A stretch of 64,000 nucleotides of DNA, taken from Nitrospiraceae bacterium. Lineage in GTDB: Bacteria; Nitrospirota; Nitrospiria; Nitrospirales; Nitrospiraceae. The position numbers and the translations under genes are program-made. Under the pieces are notes generated by a model. That model was given only the letters and a program-made list of their open reading frames with translations. It was not told where the DNA came from and searched no databases. Within the stretch, counting starts at the first letter, position 1; each line of letters starts with the position of its first letter. Shown here piece by piece: positions 1 through 9,359 of this stretch. Where the stretch lies: NCBI GenBank assembly GCA_035623075.1, contig DASPUC010000024.1:186001-250000 (forward strand). The letters run 5' to 3'.

Positions 1-1547
1 TCGTTGAAACCGTAAGTTACTCCCAGCCCGTTGAATGCCGAGCCGTTATTGGCGGAGGATGAAGAGAATTGATAAACAATCTGGGAGAGGCCGTGCGGGC
101 CGGGATTACTGACAGCCTTCTGCCCCCAATCCGTGGCGGCAAAGAGGCCGCTCGGTCCGAGAATCAAGAGCGGATGAATCAGGAGGGCGATCATGGCGAG
201 CTTGATCTCACGGGCCTCGATTTTCTTGCCCAAATACTCGGGCGTCCGTCCCACCATCATGCCGGCAACGAAGATTCCGATTACCACGTAGAGCAACATG
301 TTGATCATCCCGACACCCTTGCCGCCGAAGAGACTGTTCAGCCACATTCCAATCATGGGCGATAGGCCGGCGATCGGGTTCAGGCTGTCCGCTTCGGCGT
401 TCACGGCCCCACACGTCACGTCAGTCGTCACTGCTGCGTAGGTCGCGCCTGCCGAGATGCCGAATCGGAGTTCTTTGCCCTCGAGATTGCCTAGATGCTG
501 ATCCACCGGCAAGCCAGCGACCGGCGGCAAAGTCAGCACCCGTTTTCCGCCTGGTGCTGTTGCGCTGGGAATCTCGTAGGATCGTGCCACGGGATGGCGT
601 GTCAACCCCGGATTAGGGTTCAGCGTGTCAAAGTATACCGACCACACGATGGTGCCGGCCATCATGGCCAACATCACCGAAAAGATGACGAGGCTGTGCC
701 GTAGGCGACCGAGCATCCGGCCATACATCAGGACGAGCGCGTATGGGCCGATCATCATGGACAGCGTGTTCAAAAAGTTCGCCAATGCCGTGGGGTTTTC
801 ATAAGGGTGTGTGGAGTTCATCCCGTAAAAGCCGCCCCCGTTGGTGCCGAGCATCTTGATGGACTCAAAGGCCGCTACCGGCCCAACCACAATGGTCTGT
901 TGCCTGGCTTCGCCCGTGTCCGTGTTTCCCAGAGCCCCGGGTTCGAGTGTCGGCACGTGATAAGAGCTCTGAAGGGTCATGGGGCTGCCTTGGTGCAGAA
1001 AAACGAGGGCTACCACAATGGCGCCCGGCATGAACACGTAGACCAAGACCCGCCACACGTCGACGAAGAAGTTGCCAACCGACGGGTCGCCGCGCAAGGC
1101 CCGGATGATCGCCGCGAGTGCGCTCATTCCGATTGCCGCCGACATGAATAGATTGGCGATGACAAAGACAATCTGACTGAAGTTCGACAAATGCACTTCC
1201 CCCGCGTAGTGTTGGAGGTCAGTGTTCGTCATGAATGAGAGGACGCTATGAAAGATGGTGCTCGGGGCCAGCATCCCCTTGCCGTCCGGATTCAAAGGCA
1301 TCCACGGCTGGAGAGCGAGAATGACGAAGCCAAACGCAAAGAGCACCGTGTTGAAGATCAACAGGGAAGCTGTGTATTGCTTCCAGTTTTGTGGTCCGGT
1401 TGTGAGACGGTCCTCGAACCAGCGAAAGATTGGCCATGGCCGGTATTTCGCGTCTATGATCCACGCGAAATAGCGACTTAACGGGAACGCGATGAGGGTC
1501 GCCGTGGCAAGAAGCGAGAAGGGAAGCAACCAGGTTTGAGCGAACAT
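1..1547 (-). CDS. kdpA: KdpA, potassium-transporting ATPase channel subunit, divergent type (3' end outside window)
   Basis: Translating the minus strand from the ATG at 1547 gives an unbroken frame to the window edge, about 515 codons. It is KdpA, the K+-translocating membrane subunit of the Kdp P-type ATPase. Selectivity-filter signatures are present: GTNGGGFYGMNSTHPYENP, TCGAVNAEADS and NPGPHGLS followed by NNGSAFNGLG. AGGAGCG lies just upstream of the start. The N-terminus (MFAQTWLLPF) and filter contexts differ clearly from the two other KdpA proteins in the locus, so this is another KdpA subtype. It directly follows a kdpF, the canonical order, so its kdpB and kdpC are expected beyond position 1; that is inference. 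About 50-80 residues seem to be missing compared with family length. Confidence 0.93.
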   Translation of the reverse strand, partial: MFAQTWLLPFSLLATATLIAFPLSRYFAWIIDAKYRPWPIFRWFEDRLTTGPQNWKQYTASLLIFNTVLFAFGFVILALQPWMPLNPDGKGMLAPSTIFHSVLSFMTNTDLQHYAGEVHLSNFSQIVFVIANLFMSAAIGMSALAAIIRALRGDPSVGNFFVDVWRVLVYVFMPGAIVVALVFLHQGSPMTLQSSYHVPTLEPGALGNTDTGEARQQTIVVGPVAAFESIKMLGTNGGGFYGMNSTHPYENPTALANFLNTLSMMIGPYALVLMYGRMLGRLRHSLVIFSVMLAMMAGTIVWSVYFDTLNPNPGLTRHPVARSYEIPSATAPGGKRVLTLPPVAGLPVDQHLGNLEGKELRFGISAGATYAAVTTDVTCGAVNAEADSLNPIAGLSPMIGMWLNSLFGGKGVGMINMLLYVVIGIFVAGMMVGRTPEYLGKKIEAREIKLAMIALLIHPLLILGPSGLFAATDWGQKAVSNPGPHGLSQIVYQFSSSSANNGSAFNGLGVTYGFN

Positions 1548-1591
1548 TTTCGTCGCTCCTTTGACGTGCTCGGTTTCCTAGCCGCTCTTAC

Positions 1592-1681
1592 TCAAAACCA
1601 TTCCGGCCGTATGAGGGACACAACAAGGTAGATGAATAAGAATGCCGCGAGTGCTCCTGTCAGATAGATCATGATCGACAT
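1592..1681 (-). CDS. kdpF: KdpF, small stabilising subunit of the second Kdp module
   Basis: A 29-residue single-span membrane peptide that starts MSIMIYLTGA and ends IRPEWF. KdpF peptides are about 29 residues with one hydrophobic helix and a short tail of the type (L/I)xxE(W/A)F, and they stabilise the KdpABC complex. It lies 44 nt upstream of the divergent kdpA and 12 nt downstream of another tiny membrane ORF, the same arrangement as at 8682-8864. No strong ribosome-binding site is visible, so translation may depend on coupling to the upstream ORF. Confidence 0.8.
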   Translation of the reverse strand: MSIMIYLTGALAAFLFIYLVVSLIRPEWF

Positions 1682-1693
1682 TGCCCCGCTGTT

Positions 1694-1789
1694 TTAAATT
1701 TTCTCGCACGCTTCCATAAACAGGTAACAGAGCCCCATGAGCACAATACCGAGAAAGAACATCGCTGGGAGCCACAATACAAGGTTCAT
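1694..1789 (-). CDS. 31-residue membrane peptide preceding kdpF
   Basis: A 31-residue peptide, MNLVLWLPAM to CEKI, with one predicted transmembrane helix and a charged C-terminus. Its ATG overlaps the TGA of the upstream kdpA (ATGA at 1786-1789), which is strong evidence for translation. A comparable tiny ORF precedes the other kdpF (8784-8864), and similar unnamed ORFs sit upstream of kdpF in other bacteria as far as I recall. A role as an extra small Kdp subunit is plausible, but only context supports it. Confidence 0.65.
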   Translation of the reverse strand: MNLVLWLPAMFFLGIVLMGLCYLFMEACEKI

Positions 1790-3576
1790 TGTGGGGAGCC
1801 GAAGTTCAAGAGATGCTCGGCAACGGGGCCCAAGGCCAGCGCGGGTAGGAAGGTCATTCCCCCTATGCTCAGCGTCACGACCATGAGCCAAATAGCGAAC
1901 ATCGGAGTGTGCGTCGGCAGCGCGCCTGCACTGACATAGATGGTGGGCTTTCTGGCCAACGAACCTGCAAGCGCCAAGGTCGGAATGGCAATCCAGAAAC
2001 GCCCCATCAACATCACCAACGCGCCGCCGACGTTATAGAAGAGGTTATTCGCGTTCAACCCAGCAAAGGTACTGCCATTGTTGTTCGCCATGGAGGTATA
2101 CCCATAGAGGATTTCGCTGAACCCATGGGGACCAGGATTAAGAATCGCGCCTCTCCCGACATCCGTCATCGACGCGAGCGCAGTCGCGGCTAACGTCACG
2201 ATTGGCATGACCAAGATGGCGATCGAGGCCATCTTTATATCATAGGGCTCTAATTTCTTCCCCAAATATTCCGGCGTGCGGCCGATCATCAGACCGGAAA
2301 TAAACACGGCAATGAGGACGAGTATCACCATGCCGCTGAGTCCCGAGCCAATGCCTCCGAGAATCACTTCTCCGAGTTGCATCATCACGAGCGTGACAAG
2401 GCCCCCGATCGGGGTGAGAGAGTCCTGCATGCCATTCGGCGCCCCCGTGGACGTCGCAGTCGTCGCCGTTGCCACCAAGGCAGTTCGGGCGATCCCAAAC
2501 CGGACTTCCTTGCCTTCCATATTCCCGCCTGTCTGCTGGTCCGTCATAGCCACGTCCACTCCCAGTTCGGAGATGTGTGGATTGCCGGCCGCTTCCGACT
2601 GGTGCACGATTCCCACGCCTAAGGCCAGGACAACGAGCATAACCGACAGGATCGCCCATCCCTGACGCGTGTCACCGACCATCTTCCCGTATGTATAGGT
2701 CAACCCGGCAGCCAGGACCGTTTGCACCAGCAGCAGCAGGAAGTCACTCAGTGGGGTCGGGCTTTCGAAGGGATGGGCCGAGTTCGCGTTGAAGAAGCCT
2801 CCTCCGGACGTTCCCAGATCACGCGCGATCACTTGCGACGCAGCTGGGCCAACCGCGACCACCTGCTCGGTCCCCTCAACACGGTCGTTCACATTCGATT
2901 GACCGCCGGGGCCCGTGACCGGATGCGCATCAATCGTGGATTGCAACCATGGGGTGGCCACGGAACCTTCGAGCGACTGAACGGCACCCTGAGAGACAAG
3001 CACGAGCGAAGACACAACCGCCAGTGGCAGCAGGATGTAGAGAATAGTACGGACCAGATCCACCCAAAAATTTCCCACCGTGCGGATGCCCCGACGGGCG
3101 AGCCCGCGAATCAGTGCCATCAGGACGGCCATGCTGGTCGCTGCCGCCATAAAATTCTGTGCCGTCAATCCGGCCATCTGGGTGAAATGACTCATCGTGG
3201 ACTCACCGCCGTAGGCCTGCCAATTTGTATTGGTGACGTAACTGGCTGCCGTGTTGAAGGCGAGATCGGAGCGGAGTGGACCAAAGTGTTGCGGATTGAG
3301 CGGCAAGCTCTGTTGACACCGCTGTAAGACATAGAGCAACACCATGCCAAACGCGCTAAAGAGGATAAGGGAGGTTGCATACCTTTTCCATTCCATTTCC
3401 TCCTCGCTACGCAGACCACACAACCGATAGATTCCACGTTCGAAGGGGCCCAACAAGGCGGAGAGCCCTGGCGGGCGTCCCTCATACACCCGAGCCATAT
3501 ACACACCCAGTGGTTTTGTGAGCAGGAGAAGGAAGGCGAAGAACAGTGCGATTTGAAGGAGGGCGTTCAATGTCAT
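1786..3576 (-). CDS. KdpA paralogue without its own KdpB/KdpC
   Basis: A full-length KdpA (596 residues), similar to the KdpA at 6886-8682 throughout its length, including [20 protein letters not shown] and the [16 protein letters not shown] region. KdpA is the ion-conducting subunit with four pore-loop repeats. Here the second loop reads GTSGGGFFNANSAHPFESP where the other two copies have GTNGGG. The third-loop region is TSTGAPNGMQDSLTPIGG, also altered, although the glycines remain. It follows kdpC and two small ORFs of the first module and precedes the small ORF/kdpF/kdpA of the second. No kdpB or kdpC is paired with it. It may exchange into a Kdp complex or work alone; neither can be told from sequence. 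Confidence 0.92.
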   Translation of the reverse strand: MTLNALLQIALFFAFLLLLTKPLGVYMARVYEGRPPGLSALLGPFERGIYRLCGLRSEEEMEWKRYATSLILFSAFGMVLLYVLQRCQQSLPLNPQHFGPLRSDLAFNTAASYVTNTNWQAYGGESTMSHFTQMAGLTAQNFMAAATSMAVLMALIRGLARRGIRTVGNFWVDLVRTILYILLPLAVVSSLVLVSQGAVQSLEGSVATPWLQSTIDAHPVTGPGGQSNVNDRVEGTEQVVAVGPAASQVIARDLGTSGGGFFNANSAHPFESPTPLSDFLLLLVQTVLAAGLTYTYGKMVGDTRQGWAILSVMLVVLALGVGIVHQSEAAGNPHISELGVDVAMTDQQTGGNMEGKEVRFGIARTALVATATTATSTGAPNGMQDSLTPIGGLVTLVMMQLGEVILGGIGSGLSGMVILVLIAVFISGLMIGRTPEYLGKKLEPYDIKMASIAILVMPIVTLAATALASMTDVGRGAILNPGPHGFSEILYGYTSMANNNGSTFAGLNANNLFYNVGGALVMLMGRFWIAIPTLALAGSLARKPTIYVSAGALPTHTPMFAIWLMVVTLSIGGMTFLPALALGPVAEHLLNFGSPQ

Positions 3577-3595
3577 GTCGGCCTGAAGTTGATGT

Positions 3596-3727
3596 TCACA
3601 GCTTACTGGAGGGACTTTGCATCGGACGATGCACCTTTTCGTCCGGCGGCTTCCATTGCCACAGTGCCCAAATGGTGAAAGCGATGGCCCAAAGAGTGCC
3701 TAGAAACACGAGGGATAGGAACCACAT
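3596..3727 (-). CDS. 43-residue membrane peptide upstream of second kdpA
   Basis: A 43-residue ORF starting MWFLSLVFLG and ending QSPSSKL, with one hydrophobic segment (about residues 2-24), a WQWKPP step and a polar tail. It ends 19 nt upstream of the solitary kdpA and sits in the same polycistronic run. It is too short for normal gene calling, but its membrane character and tight spacing support it. I do not recognise a family. It may be a small subunit dedicated to the solitary KdpA. Confidence 0.5.
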   Translation of the reverse strand: MWFLSLVFLGTLWAIAFTIWALWQWKPPDEKVHRPMQSPSSKL

Positions 3728-3776
3728 GTCAACACCATTTCATAGACAATGAAAACGGCAGCTCGATACTGAAGAT

Positions 3777-4031
3777 CTATGCGTGAATACCTCTATACCA
3801 CCCTCCGAACAAACCAGCGACGAACACGAGGACACCCAAGATCAAGAGAAAGGGTTGCGTCGCCGGAAGGGCCGGGTCGGAAGGAAGAGGCCACTCAACC
3901 ATCAGCGAGAGAGCAATCAGCGCCGCTCCAACTCCCTGCAGCAATTTCCATCGGAGAGACAATCGGCGCGAGATCGCGGCGATTTGCTCGTCGGATGATT
4001 CAGGTTTCCGTTCCTTCTCTGACAAGATCAT
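3777..4031 (-). CDS. Small two-helix membrane protein in the kdp operon
   Basis: An 84-residue protein with a charged N-terminal 25 residues and two hydrophobic segments (about 31-47 and 60-77). It lies 31 nt after kdpC in the same orientation. The start is uncertain. The ATG at 4031 directly abuts GGAGGT, which is too close for a ribosome-binding site, while the in-frame TTG at 4025 sits at a normal distance from it, so the protein may begin two codons later. Family and function are not recognised. Its position suggests a link to potassium transport. Confidence 0.7.
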   Translation of the reverse strand: MILSEKERKPESSDEQIAAISRRLSLRWKLLQGVGAALIALSLMVEWPLPSDPALPATQPFLLILGVLVFVAGLFGGWYRGIHA

Positions 4032-4062
4032 ACCTCCGGGAGAACTCTTGGCCGGAACGGAC

Positions 4063-4638
4063 TCATGGCTTCAAGGCGTCGAGCGCGAGATTCAGCTGCA
4101 GGACGTTGACGCGTCGCTCTCCCAGTAATCCGAACTGGCGCCCTTCCGTGTGCTGAGCAACCAGCCTCAGCACGCTATCATCATTCAGGCCTCGAGCGCG
4201 GGCGACCCGCTTCAGTTGATACAGGGCAGCAGCCGGGCTGATGTGGGGATCGAGTCCGCTTCCGGAGGCCGTGATCAAGTCAACTGGGATGGGCAACTCG
4301 TTGCCCGGATCCGCGGCTCGTAAGGCAGCCACCCGCACTTTCACTGCCTCGATGAGTGCCGGGTTCGTAGGTCCGAGATTCGATCCGCCCGACGCGGCGG
4401 CGTTATAAGGAAACGGCGAGGTCGCAGATGGACGGCTCCAAAAATATTCCGGCCTATCAAAATACTGTCCGATCAATTTCGACCCGATCACTTTGCCATT
4501 CTGAACGATCAAGCTTCCGTTCGCATGGTCGGGAAAGAACAATTGCGCCATCCCGGTGACTGCTAGCGGATAGACCAATCCCGTAAGAACGGTCAGGATC
4601 AGGAGCAGCGTCAGCGCGGGTCTTATCTGGTCTTTCAT
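4063..4638 (-). CDS. kdpC: KdpC, potassium-transporting ATPase subunit C
   Basis: A 191-residue KdpC, the single-span subunit that bridges KdpA and KdpB in the Kdp K+ pump. An N-terminal membrane helix (about residues 8-30) is followed by the family region YFWSRPSAT, then [17 protein letters not shown], and by [20 protein letters not shown]. It ends in the usual [12 protein letters not shown] motif. Length is typical. An AGGAGAG site precedes the ATG. A long hairpin separates it from kdpB upstream, which could set the KdpC dose. Confidence 0.96.
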   Translation of the reverse strand: MKDQIRPALTLLLILTVLTGLVYPLAVTGMAQLFFPDHANGSLIVQNGKVIGSKLIGQYFDRPEYFWSRPSATSPFPYNAAASGGSNLGPTNPALIEAVKVRVAALRAADPGNELPIPVDLITASGSGLDPHISPAAALYQLKRVARARGLNDDSVLRLVAQHTEGRQFGLLGERRVNVLQLNLALDALKP

Positions 4639-4660
4639 ATGTCTCTCCTATGACGACCCA

Positions 4661-4724
4661 AGGATGAACAAAAAGGCCGATTGGCAAGGCCGCAAGCGAC
4701 GCCAGCGGCCTTTTTCATCATCCT
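4661..4724 (-). terminator. Attenuator-like hairpin between kdpB and kdpC
   Basis: Arms 4661-4679 and 4706-4724 are inverted repeats with 17 of 19 positions matching. On the minus-strand transcript the second arm carries CGGCC followed by five U, resembling an intrinsic terminator, yet the next gene of the operon (kdpC) starts 23 nt later. A shorter competing stem can form from 4688-4693 and 4705-4710 (GGCCGC with GCGGCC), which would break the long hairpin. Partial termination or attenuation inside kdpBC is a reasonable reading but is inferred. Confidence 0.55.
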
Positions 4725-4727
4725 GCC

Positions 4728-6851
4728 TCAGACTAAATGCAACGCGACCAAGATCATATCGATCAGCTTGATGGCGATAAACGGCACGACGACACCGCCC
4801 AACCCGTAGATCACCAAATGACGCCGTAATAATGGTCCGGCGCCGATGGGACGATACTTGATTCCTCTCAAGGCCAGCGGAATGAGCGCGATAATGATCA
4901 ACGCGTTGAAAATGACTGCGGAGAGGACCGCGCTCTGCGGGGTCGCCAACCGCATCACGTTGAGCGCATTCAAAGCCGGATAGGTCGTAGCGAAGGCCGC
5001 CGGAATGATGGCAAAGTACTTCGCCACATCGTTGGCGATGCTGAACGTGGTCAAGGCTCCGCGGGTCATGAGCAACTGCTTGCCGATTTCTACGATCTCG
5101 ATAAGCTTCGTCGGGTTGGAATCCAGATCAACCAGATTGCCGGCTTCTTTCGCAGCTTGCGTTCCGGTGTTCATTGCCACAGCGACATCGGCCTGAGCCA
5201 GCGCTGGCGCATCGTTTGTCCCGTCGCCCGTCATCGCGACAAGCCTGCCTCCGGCCTGCATGTCCCGTATCAGCTTGAGCTTGGCTTCAGGCGTGGCCTG
5301 GGCCAGGAAATCGTCCACGCCGGCCTCCGCGGCCACCGCGGCAGCGGTCTGTGGATTGTCGCCGGTAATCATCACGGTCTTGATGCCCATGCGCCGCAGC
5401 TCTCCGAATCGTTCCTTGATCCCCCCTTTCACAATATCTTTGAGTGCGATGACGCCCAGCACATTCGGTCCCTCCGCCACAACGAGCGGTGTTCCGCCCT
5501 GGGTGCAGATGGCGTCCACGCTCGACTGGACAGCGACAGAGAATTTTCCCTCTCTCGCTGTGACATAGGACTCGATGGCATCGGCTGATCCCTTCCTGAT
5601 TTCCCGGCCGGTCAGGTTAACGCCGCTCATGCGGGTCTGAGCCGTAAAGGGAATGAATGTGGCGCCTAACTCGTGAATCTCTCGCGCACGTAGTCCATAC
5701 TTTTCCTTTGCCAGAACGACGATGCTTCGGCCCTCCGGCGTCTCATCCGCCAAGGATGACAGTTGGCACGCATCGGCTAAGGCTGCGTCGCTGACTCCCT
5801 CGGCCGGAATAAAAGTCGTAGCCTGCCGGTTACCTAACGTGATGGTGCCAGTCTTGTCGAGCAGCAGGACGTCCACATCGCCCGCCGCTTCGACCGCCTT
5901 TCCCGACACAGCAATGACGTTGGCTTGCACCATACGATCCATGCCAGCAATCCCGATCGCCGACAACAGCGCTCCGATCGTCGTCGGTATGAGACAGACC
6001 AATAAGGCGACCAAGACGGTGACTGTGACAGGGGAACCCTTGCCGGCAGCCGCCACGCTGTACAGGGAATACGGCAACAACGTGACAGTAGCGAGCAAGA
6101 AGATGATGGTCAGAGCCGCGAGCAGAATCGTGAGCGCGATTTCATTCGGTGTCTTCTGTCGCTTGGCTCCTTCCACCATGGCGATCATCCGGTCAAGAAA
6201 GCTTTCCCCCGGGCTGGCGGTCACGCGAATAACGAGCCAGTCCGACAGGACTTTCGTCCCCCCCGTCACCGCGCTCCGATCACCGCCGCTTTCCCGGATC
6301 ACCGGCGCGCTCTCGCCGGTGATCGCGCTCTCATTCACAGAGGCCACACCCTCGATCACCTCACCGTCGGCTGGAATGAAATCTCCGGCCTCGACGAGGA
6401 CAACATCTCCTTTTTTGAGCTGATTCGCGGATACCAGGCTGAAGGTGTTGTGCCGCTGAAACATCCCGCTCGTCACGACCACATAATCTGTCCCTGGCTC
6501 CACACCCCCGAGCTTCTTTGCCGTGAGTTCCTGCCGCGCTCGCCGGAGCGAGTCCGCCTGCGCCTTGCCACGCCCCTCCGCCATGGCTTCGGCAAAGTTG
6601 GCAAAGAGCACAGTGAACCACAGCCACAGGGTAATGGAGAGTATGAAGCCGGCCGGCGCTTCTCCGGTCCCCACCAACGCCTGCACAAACAGGAGAGAGG
6701 TCACGATACTACCGACCCACACGATGAACATCACCGGATTCTTGATCTGGTGACGTGGGCCCAGTTTCCGACAGGCATCGGAGATCGCGTGTCGGATTAT
6801 GGTCGGATCGAAAAGAGAGTAAGTCTTGTGGGTTCTCACTTGTGTCATCAT
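4728..6851 (-). CDS. kdpB: KdpB, catalytic P-type ATPase subunit
   Basis: A 707-residue KdpB, the ATP-hydrolysing subunit of the high-affinity K+ pump. The actuator-domain motif is ITGESAPVI, the phosphorylation motif is [14 protein letters not shown], and the hinge motif is [22 protein letters not shown]. The [14 protein letters not shown] element near residue 90 is typical of KdpB. Length matches the family (about 680-710). Two adjacent ATGs start the frame after a GGAG-type site. It follows kdpA by 34 nt. This is the only kdpB in the window, though three kdpA genes are present. Confidence 0.97.
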   Translation of the reverse strand: MMTQVRTHKTYSLFDPTIIRHAISDACRKLGPRHQIKNPVMFIVWVGSIVTSLLFVQALVGTGEAPAGFILSITLWLWFTVLFANFAEAMAEGRGKAQADSLRRARQELTAKKLGGVEPGTDYVVVTSGMFQRHNTFSLVSANQLKKGDVVLVEAGDFIPADGEVIEGVASVNESAITGESAPVIRESGGDRSAVTGGTKVLSDWLVIRVTASPGESFLDRMIAMVEGAKRQKTPNEIALTILLAALTIIFLLATVTLLPYSLYSVAAAGKGSPVTVTVLVALLVCLIPTTIGALLSAIGIAGMDRMVQANVIAVSGKAVEAAGDVDVLLLDKTGTITLGNRQATTFIPAEGVSDAALADACQLSSLADETPEGRSIVVLAKEKYGLRAREIHELGATFIPFTAQTRMSGVNLTGREIRKGSADAIESYVTAREGKFSVAVQSSVDAICTQGGTPLVVAEGPNVLGVIALKDIVKGGIKERFGELRRMGIKTVMITGDNPQTAAAVAAEAGVDDFLAQATPEAKLKLIRDMQAGGRLVAMTGDGTNDAPALAQADVAVAMNTGTQAAKEAGNLVDLDSNPTKLIEIVEIGKQLLMTRGALTTFSIANDVAKYFAIIPAAFATTYPALNALNVMRLATPQSAVLSAVIFNALIIIALIPLALRGIKYRPIGAGPLLRRHLVIYGLGGVVVPFIAIKLIDMILVALHLV

Positions 6852-6885
6852 AAAACCTAGGCTCCGCGACTTTCGACTTGTCCCA

Positions 6886-8682
6886 TCACATCAGCAAGTG
6901 CTCGATGATTGGCCCGAGGGCCAGAGCCGGCAGAAATGTGAGGGCACCGACCATAATGACCACACCGATCAAGAGCGCGACAAACAGCGGGTTGTGAGTC
7001 GCCAGTGTGCCGGGGCCAGCCGGCACCACCTTCTTGCGCGCCAGCGACCCGGCCAGGGCCAGGGTCGGAATAGCCAACCAAAACCGGGACATCAACATCG
7101 CAACGCCTCCCGTAAGGTTATAGAAAGGAGTATTGACGTTGAGCCCAGCGAATGCGCTCCCGTTGTTATTGCCTTGGGAGGTATAGGCATAGAGAACTTC
7201 GCTGAACCCGTGCGGACCGGGATTCAAGATGGATGACCTGCCTGCCTCGATGCTGACCGCGAGAGCCGTGAAGCTCAGAACGACGATGGGCATGATGAGG
7301 ATGAGCAACGAGGCCATCTTCATTTCGTAGGGCTCGATTTTCTTTCCGAGATATTCGGGCGTTCTCCCGACCATCAGTCCCGCAATAAACACGGCGATGA
7401 TGGCAAAGACGATCATGCCATAGAGCCCTGAGCCGACTCCGCCAAAGACAACTTCGCCAAACTGCATCAGGAACAGCGGCACAAGTCCGCCCAGAGGGGT
7501 ATAGGAATCGTGCATCGAGTTCACCGACCCATTGGACGCGGCAGTCGTAACCGCGGACCACAAGACCGAATGGACAATGCCGAAACGCAGTTCTTTCCCT
7601 TCCATGTTGCCACCGGTTTGACCGGCTCCGACCTGCTGATTTGCGCCGACGCCGGTCAGCAACGGGTTGCCGCTTTGTTCAGCCCAGAGCCCGATTGGAA
7701 CGAAACAGAGCAGGAGGATGGTCATGGCGGCGAGAATAGCCCAGCCCTGGCGGGTATCTCCGACCATCACGCCAAAGGTGTAGCACAGGGCGGCGGGAAT
7801 CAAGACGATGGCCAAGACCTCAAGAAAATTAGAGAACGGCGTCGCATTCTCGAACGGATGGGCGGAGTTCACGTTGAAGAAGCCGCCGCCGTTGGTCCCC
7901 AGTTGTTTGATTGCAATTTGCGACGCGGCTGGTCCGACCGCAAGGATCTGCTCCGTTGACGTTGCGGATTCCGTCTTCGCTTTCCCCTGGTCATCCAAAA
8001 CCGGTTGCCCGTTCGCGTCCGTGACCGGTTTATCGTAACTGACGGGTTGTGTCATAGCGGCGCTTTGATACGCGCCGAATGTCTGCACCACGCCCTGCGA
8101 CACGAGGGCCACCGCCAACACGAGCGAGAGTGGCAATAAAATATATATCGTGCTTCTGGTGAGATCGACCCAAAAGTTTCCGATGGTCTGCGCGCTTCGT
8201 CGTGCCAAGCCCCTGATCAAAGCTACAAGGACGGCCATTCCCGTCGCAGCTGAGACAAAGTTCTGCACCGTGAGTCCCAACATCTGGGTCAGATAGCTGA
8301 GCGTCGTCTCACCACCATAGGCCTGCCAGTTGGTGTTGGTCGCGAAACTTACGGCTGTGTTGAAGGCCAAGTCGGAGCCGACGCCGCCGAGTCCCTGCGT
8401 GTTGAGCGGAAGCCACCCTTGGACGCGCTGCAGACCATAGAGCACCAACAGACCTGCTGCGTTAAACAACAACATAACGAGCCCATAGCTCCTCCAGTCC
8501 ATTTCATCCGTGCGTTGGACGCCGCACAAGCGATAGATACCTCGTTCGACAAAACCCAGCACTCGATCCAGCCTACAGGGTTGCCCCTCATAGACTCTGG
8601 CCATGTACCAGCCGAGCGGCTTGACCAGCGCCAGCAAGACCACAAAATAGAACCCGGTCTGGAAGAAGCCGTTCATGGACAT
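6886..8682 (-). CDS. kdpA: KdpA, channel subunit of the complete Kdp module
   Basis: A 598-residue KdpA with all four filter regions: [30 protein letters not shown], the [17 protein letters not shown] segment, and [16 protein letters not shown]. It moves K+ through the membrane in the KdpFABC complex. I chose the start at 8682 because this ATG shares one base with the TGA of kdpF (TGATG), a coupled start; the frame is open further upstream, but that stretch overlaps kdpF. The order kdpF-kdpA-kdpB-kdpC is canonical. No kdpD/kdpE sensor pair is visible within the window. Confidence 0.96.
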   Translation of the reverse strand: MSMNGFFQTGFYFVVLLALVKPLGWYMARVYEGQPCRLDRVLGFVERGIYRLCGVQRTDEMDWRSYGLVMLLFNAAGLLVLYGLQRVQGWLPLNTQGLGGVGSDLAFNTAVSFATNTNWQAYGGETTLSYLTQMLGLTVQNFVSAATGMAVLVALIRGLARRSAQTIGNFWVDLTRSTIYILLPLSLVLAVALVSQGVVQTFGAYQSAAMTQPVSYDKPVTDANGQPVLDDQGKAKTESATSTEQILAVGPAASQIAIKQLGTNGGGFFNVNSAHPFENATPFSNFLEVLAIVLIPAALCYTFGVMVGDTRQGWAILAAMTILLLCFVPIGLWAEQSGNPLLTGVGANQQVGAGQTGGNMEGKELRFGIVHSVLWSAVTTAASNGSVNSMHDSYTPLGGLVPLFLMQFGEVVFGGVGSGLYGMIVFAIIAVFIAGLMVGRTPEYLGKKIEPYEMKMASLLILIMPIVVLSFTALAVSIEAGRSSILNPGPHGFSEVLYAYTSQGNNNGSAFAGLNVNTPFYNLTGGVAMLMSRFWLAIPTLALAGSLARKKVVPAGPGTLATHNPLFVALLIGVVIMVGALTFLPALALGPIIEHLLM

Positions 8683-8771
8683 CAGAACCACTCCGCTTTC
8701 AGCAACGCAATCATGAGATAGACCAACAGACCTATCGACAGAATGCCGCCGAGCACGTACATCGCATTCAT
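8682..8771 (-). CDS. kdpF: KdpF, small subunit of the complete Kdp module
   Basis: A 29-residue single-span peptide, MNAMYVLGGI to LLKAEWF, a clear KdpF in length, hydrophobic core and C-terminal AEWF. It has the same length and a similar tail to the peptide at 1592-1681. Its TGA overlaps the kdpA ATG by one base, and GGGAGTACGGCT precedes its own start. KdpF binds between KdpA and KdpB and stabilises the complex. Confidence 0.88.
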   Translation of the reverse strand: MNAMYVLGGILSIGLLVYLMIALLKAEWF

Positions 8772-8783
8772 AGCCGTACTCCC

Positions 8784-8864
8784 TTAGAGTCGATCTAGCG
8801 CGGAGATAAGCCAACCAGAGAGGATGAAAAAGCCCACTGCGAGCAAAATGAAGACAACGTCCAT
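8784..8864 (-). CDS. 26-residue membrane peptide at the start of the kdp operon
   Basis: A 26-residue peptide, MDVVFILLAV to ISALDRL, with one hydrophobic helix. It is preceded by a good AGGAGTGACT ribosome-binding site and followed 12 nt later by kdpF. A similar ORF with a C-terminal charged end precedes the other kdpF (1694-1789), so the two modules preserve a small ORF-kdpF-kdpA order. It is the first gene of the operon as far as can be seen. No function is known to me. Confidence 0.6.
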   Translation of the reverse strand: MDVVFILLAVGFFILSGWLISALDRL

Positions 8865-8944
8865 AGTCACTCCTATCCGAGCAGACTAGATTACCAAAAG
8901 AGGGTGTAAAAAGTGTGTCAAAATCTGAGCGGGTTTCAGGTTCC

Positions 8945-9202
8945 TTACGCCGCTCGCCTCGGCTTGTCAGTCCCTTGGCCGATAAGTCGACGAGCGTCGT
9001 AGCGAGCCTTTAATCGTAGAAGTGCTCGACGGAGTTCTTCCTTGGTTTTGGGATGATTAACCTCGTGACCGCGCTGCAGCCGTTGATTGACGATGCGCGA
9101 TGTATCCACTCGTGACAGGTCAACACTTCGCCATTCCCTTACGGTCCCTACGATTTTTGTGAACCTTGGGAAGATCTTGCCTTTGAAGGTCACCGCTGTC
9201 AT
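8945..9202 (-). CDS. Hypothetical basic protein, 85 residues
   Basis: A small soluble protein, strongly basic and arginine-rich, with two likely helices (about residues 30-45 and 54-73, containing ELRRALLRLKARYDARRL). AAGGAGAG at a good distance before the ATG supports translation. No membrane segment and no recognised domain are seen. It lies about 80 nt upstream of the kdp operon in the same direction, so a regulatory connection is possible but unsupported. Confidence 0.55.
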   Translation of the reverse strand: MTAVTFKGKIFPRFTKIVGTVREWRSVDLSRVDTSRIVNQRLQRGHEVNHPKTKEELRRALLRLKARYDARRLIGQGTDKPRRAA

Positions 9203-9359
9203 GCCAACTCTCCTTGCATCTCTTCACCATCATATTCGTCGGCGAATCAAAATGCTGTTAAGATGCGTAGGCATGAGATAAGAACTCTGTTAAGACGGAC
9301 ACGGACGAGTAAGGGAAGAAGCAGGGATCCGTTTGATTATCTGAGCTTGATCGAACGAT

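Noticed and set aside
8888-8921. TTGACA and TAATCT upstream of the first kdp ORF (minus strand)
   Set aside because: The spacer is 22 bp, too long for a sigma70 promoter; no other convincing pair was found, so no kdp promoter is listed.
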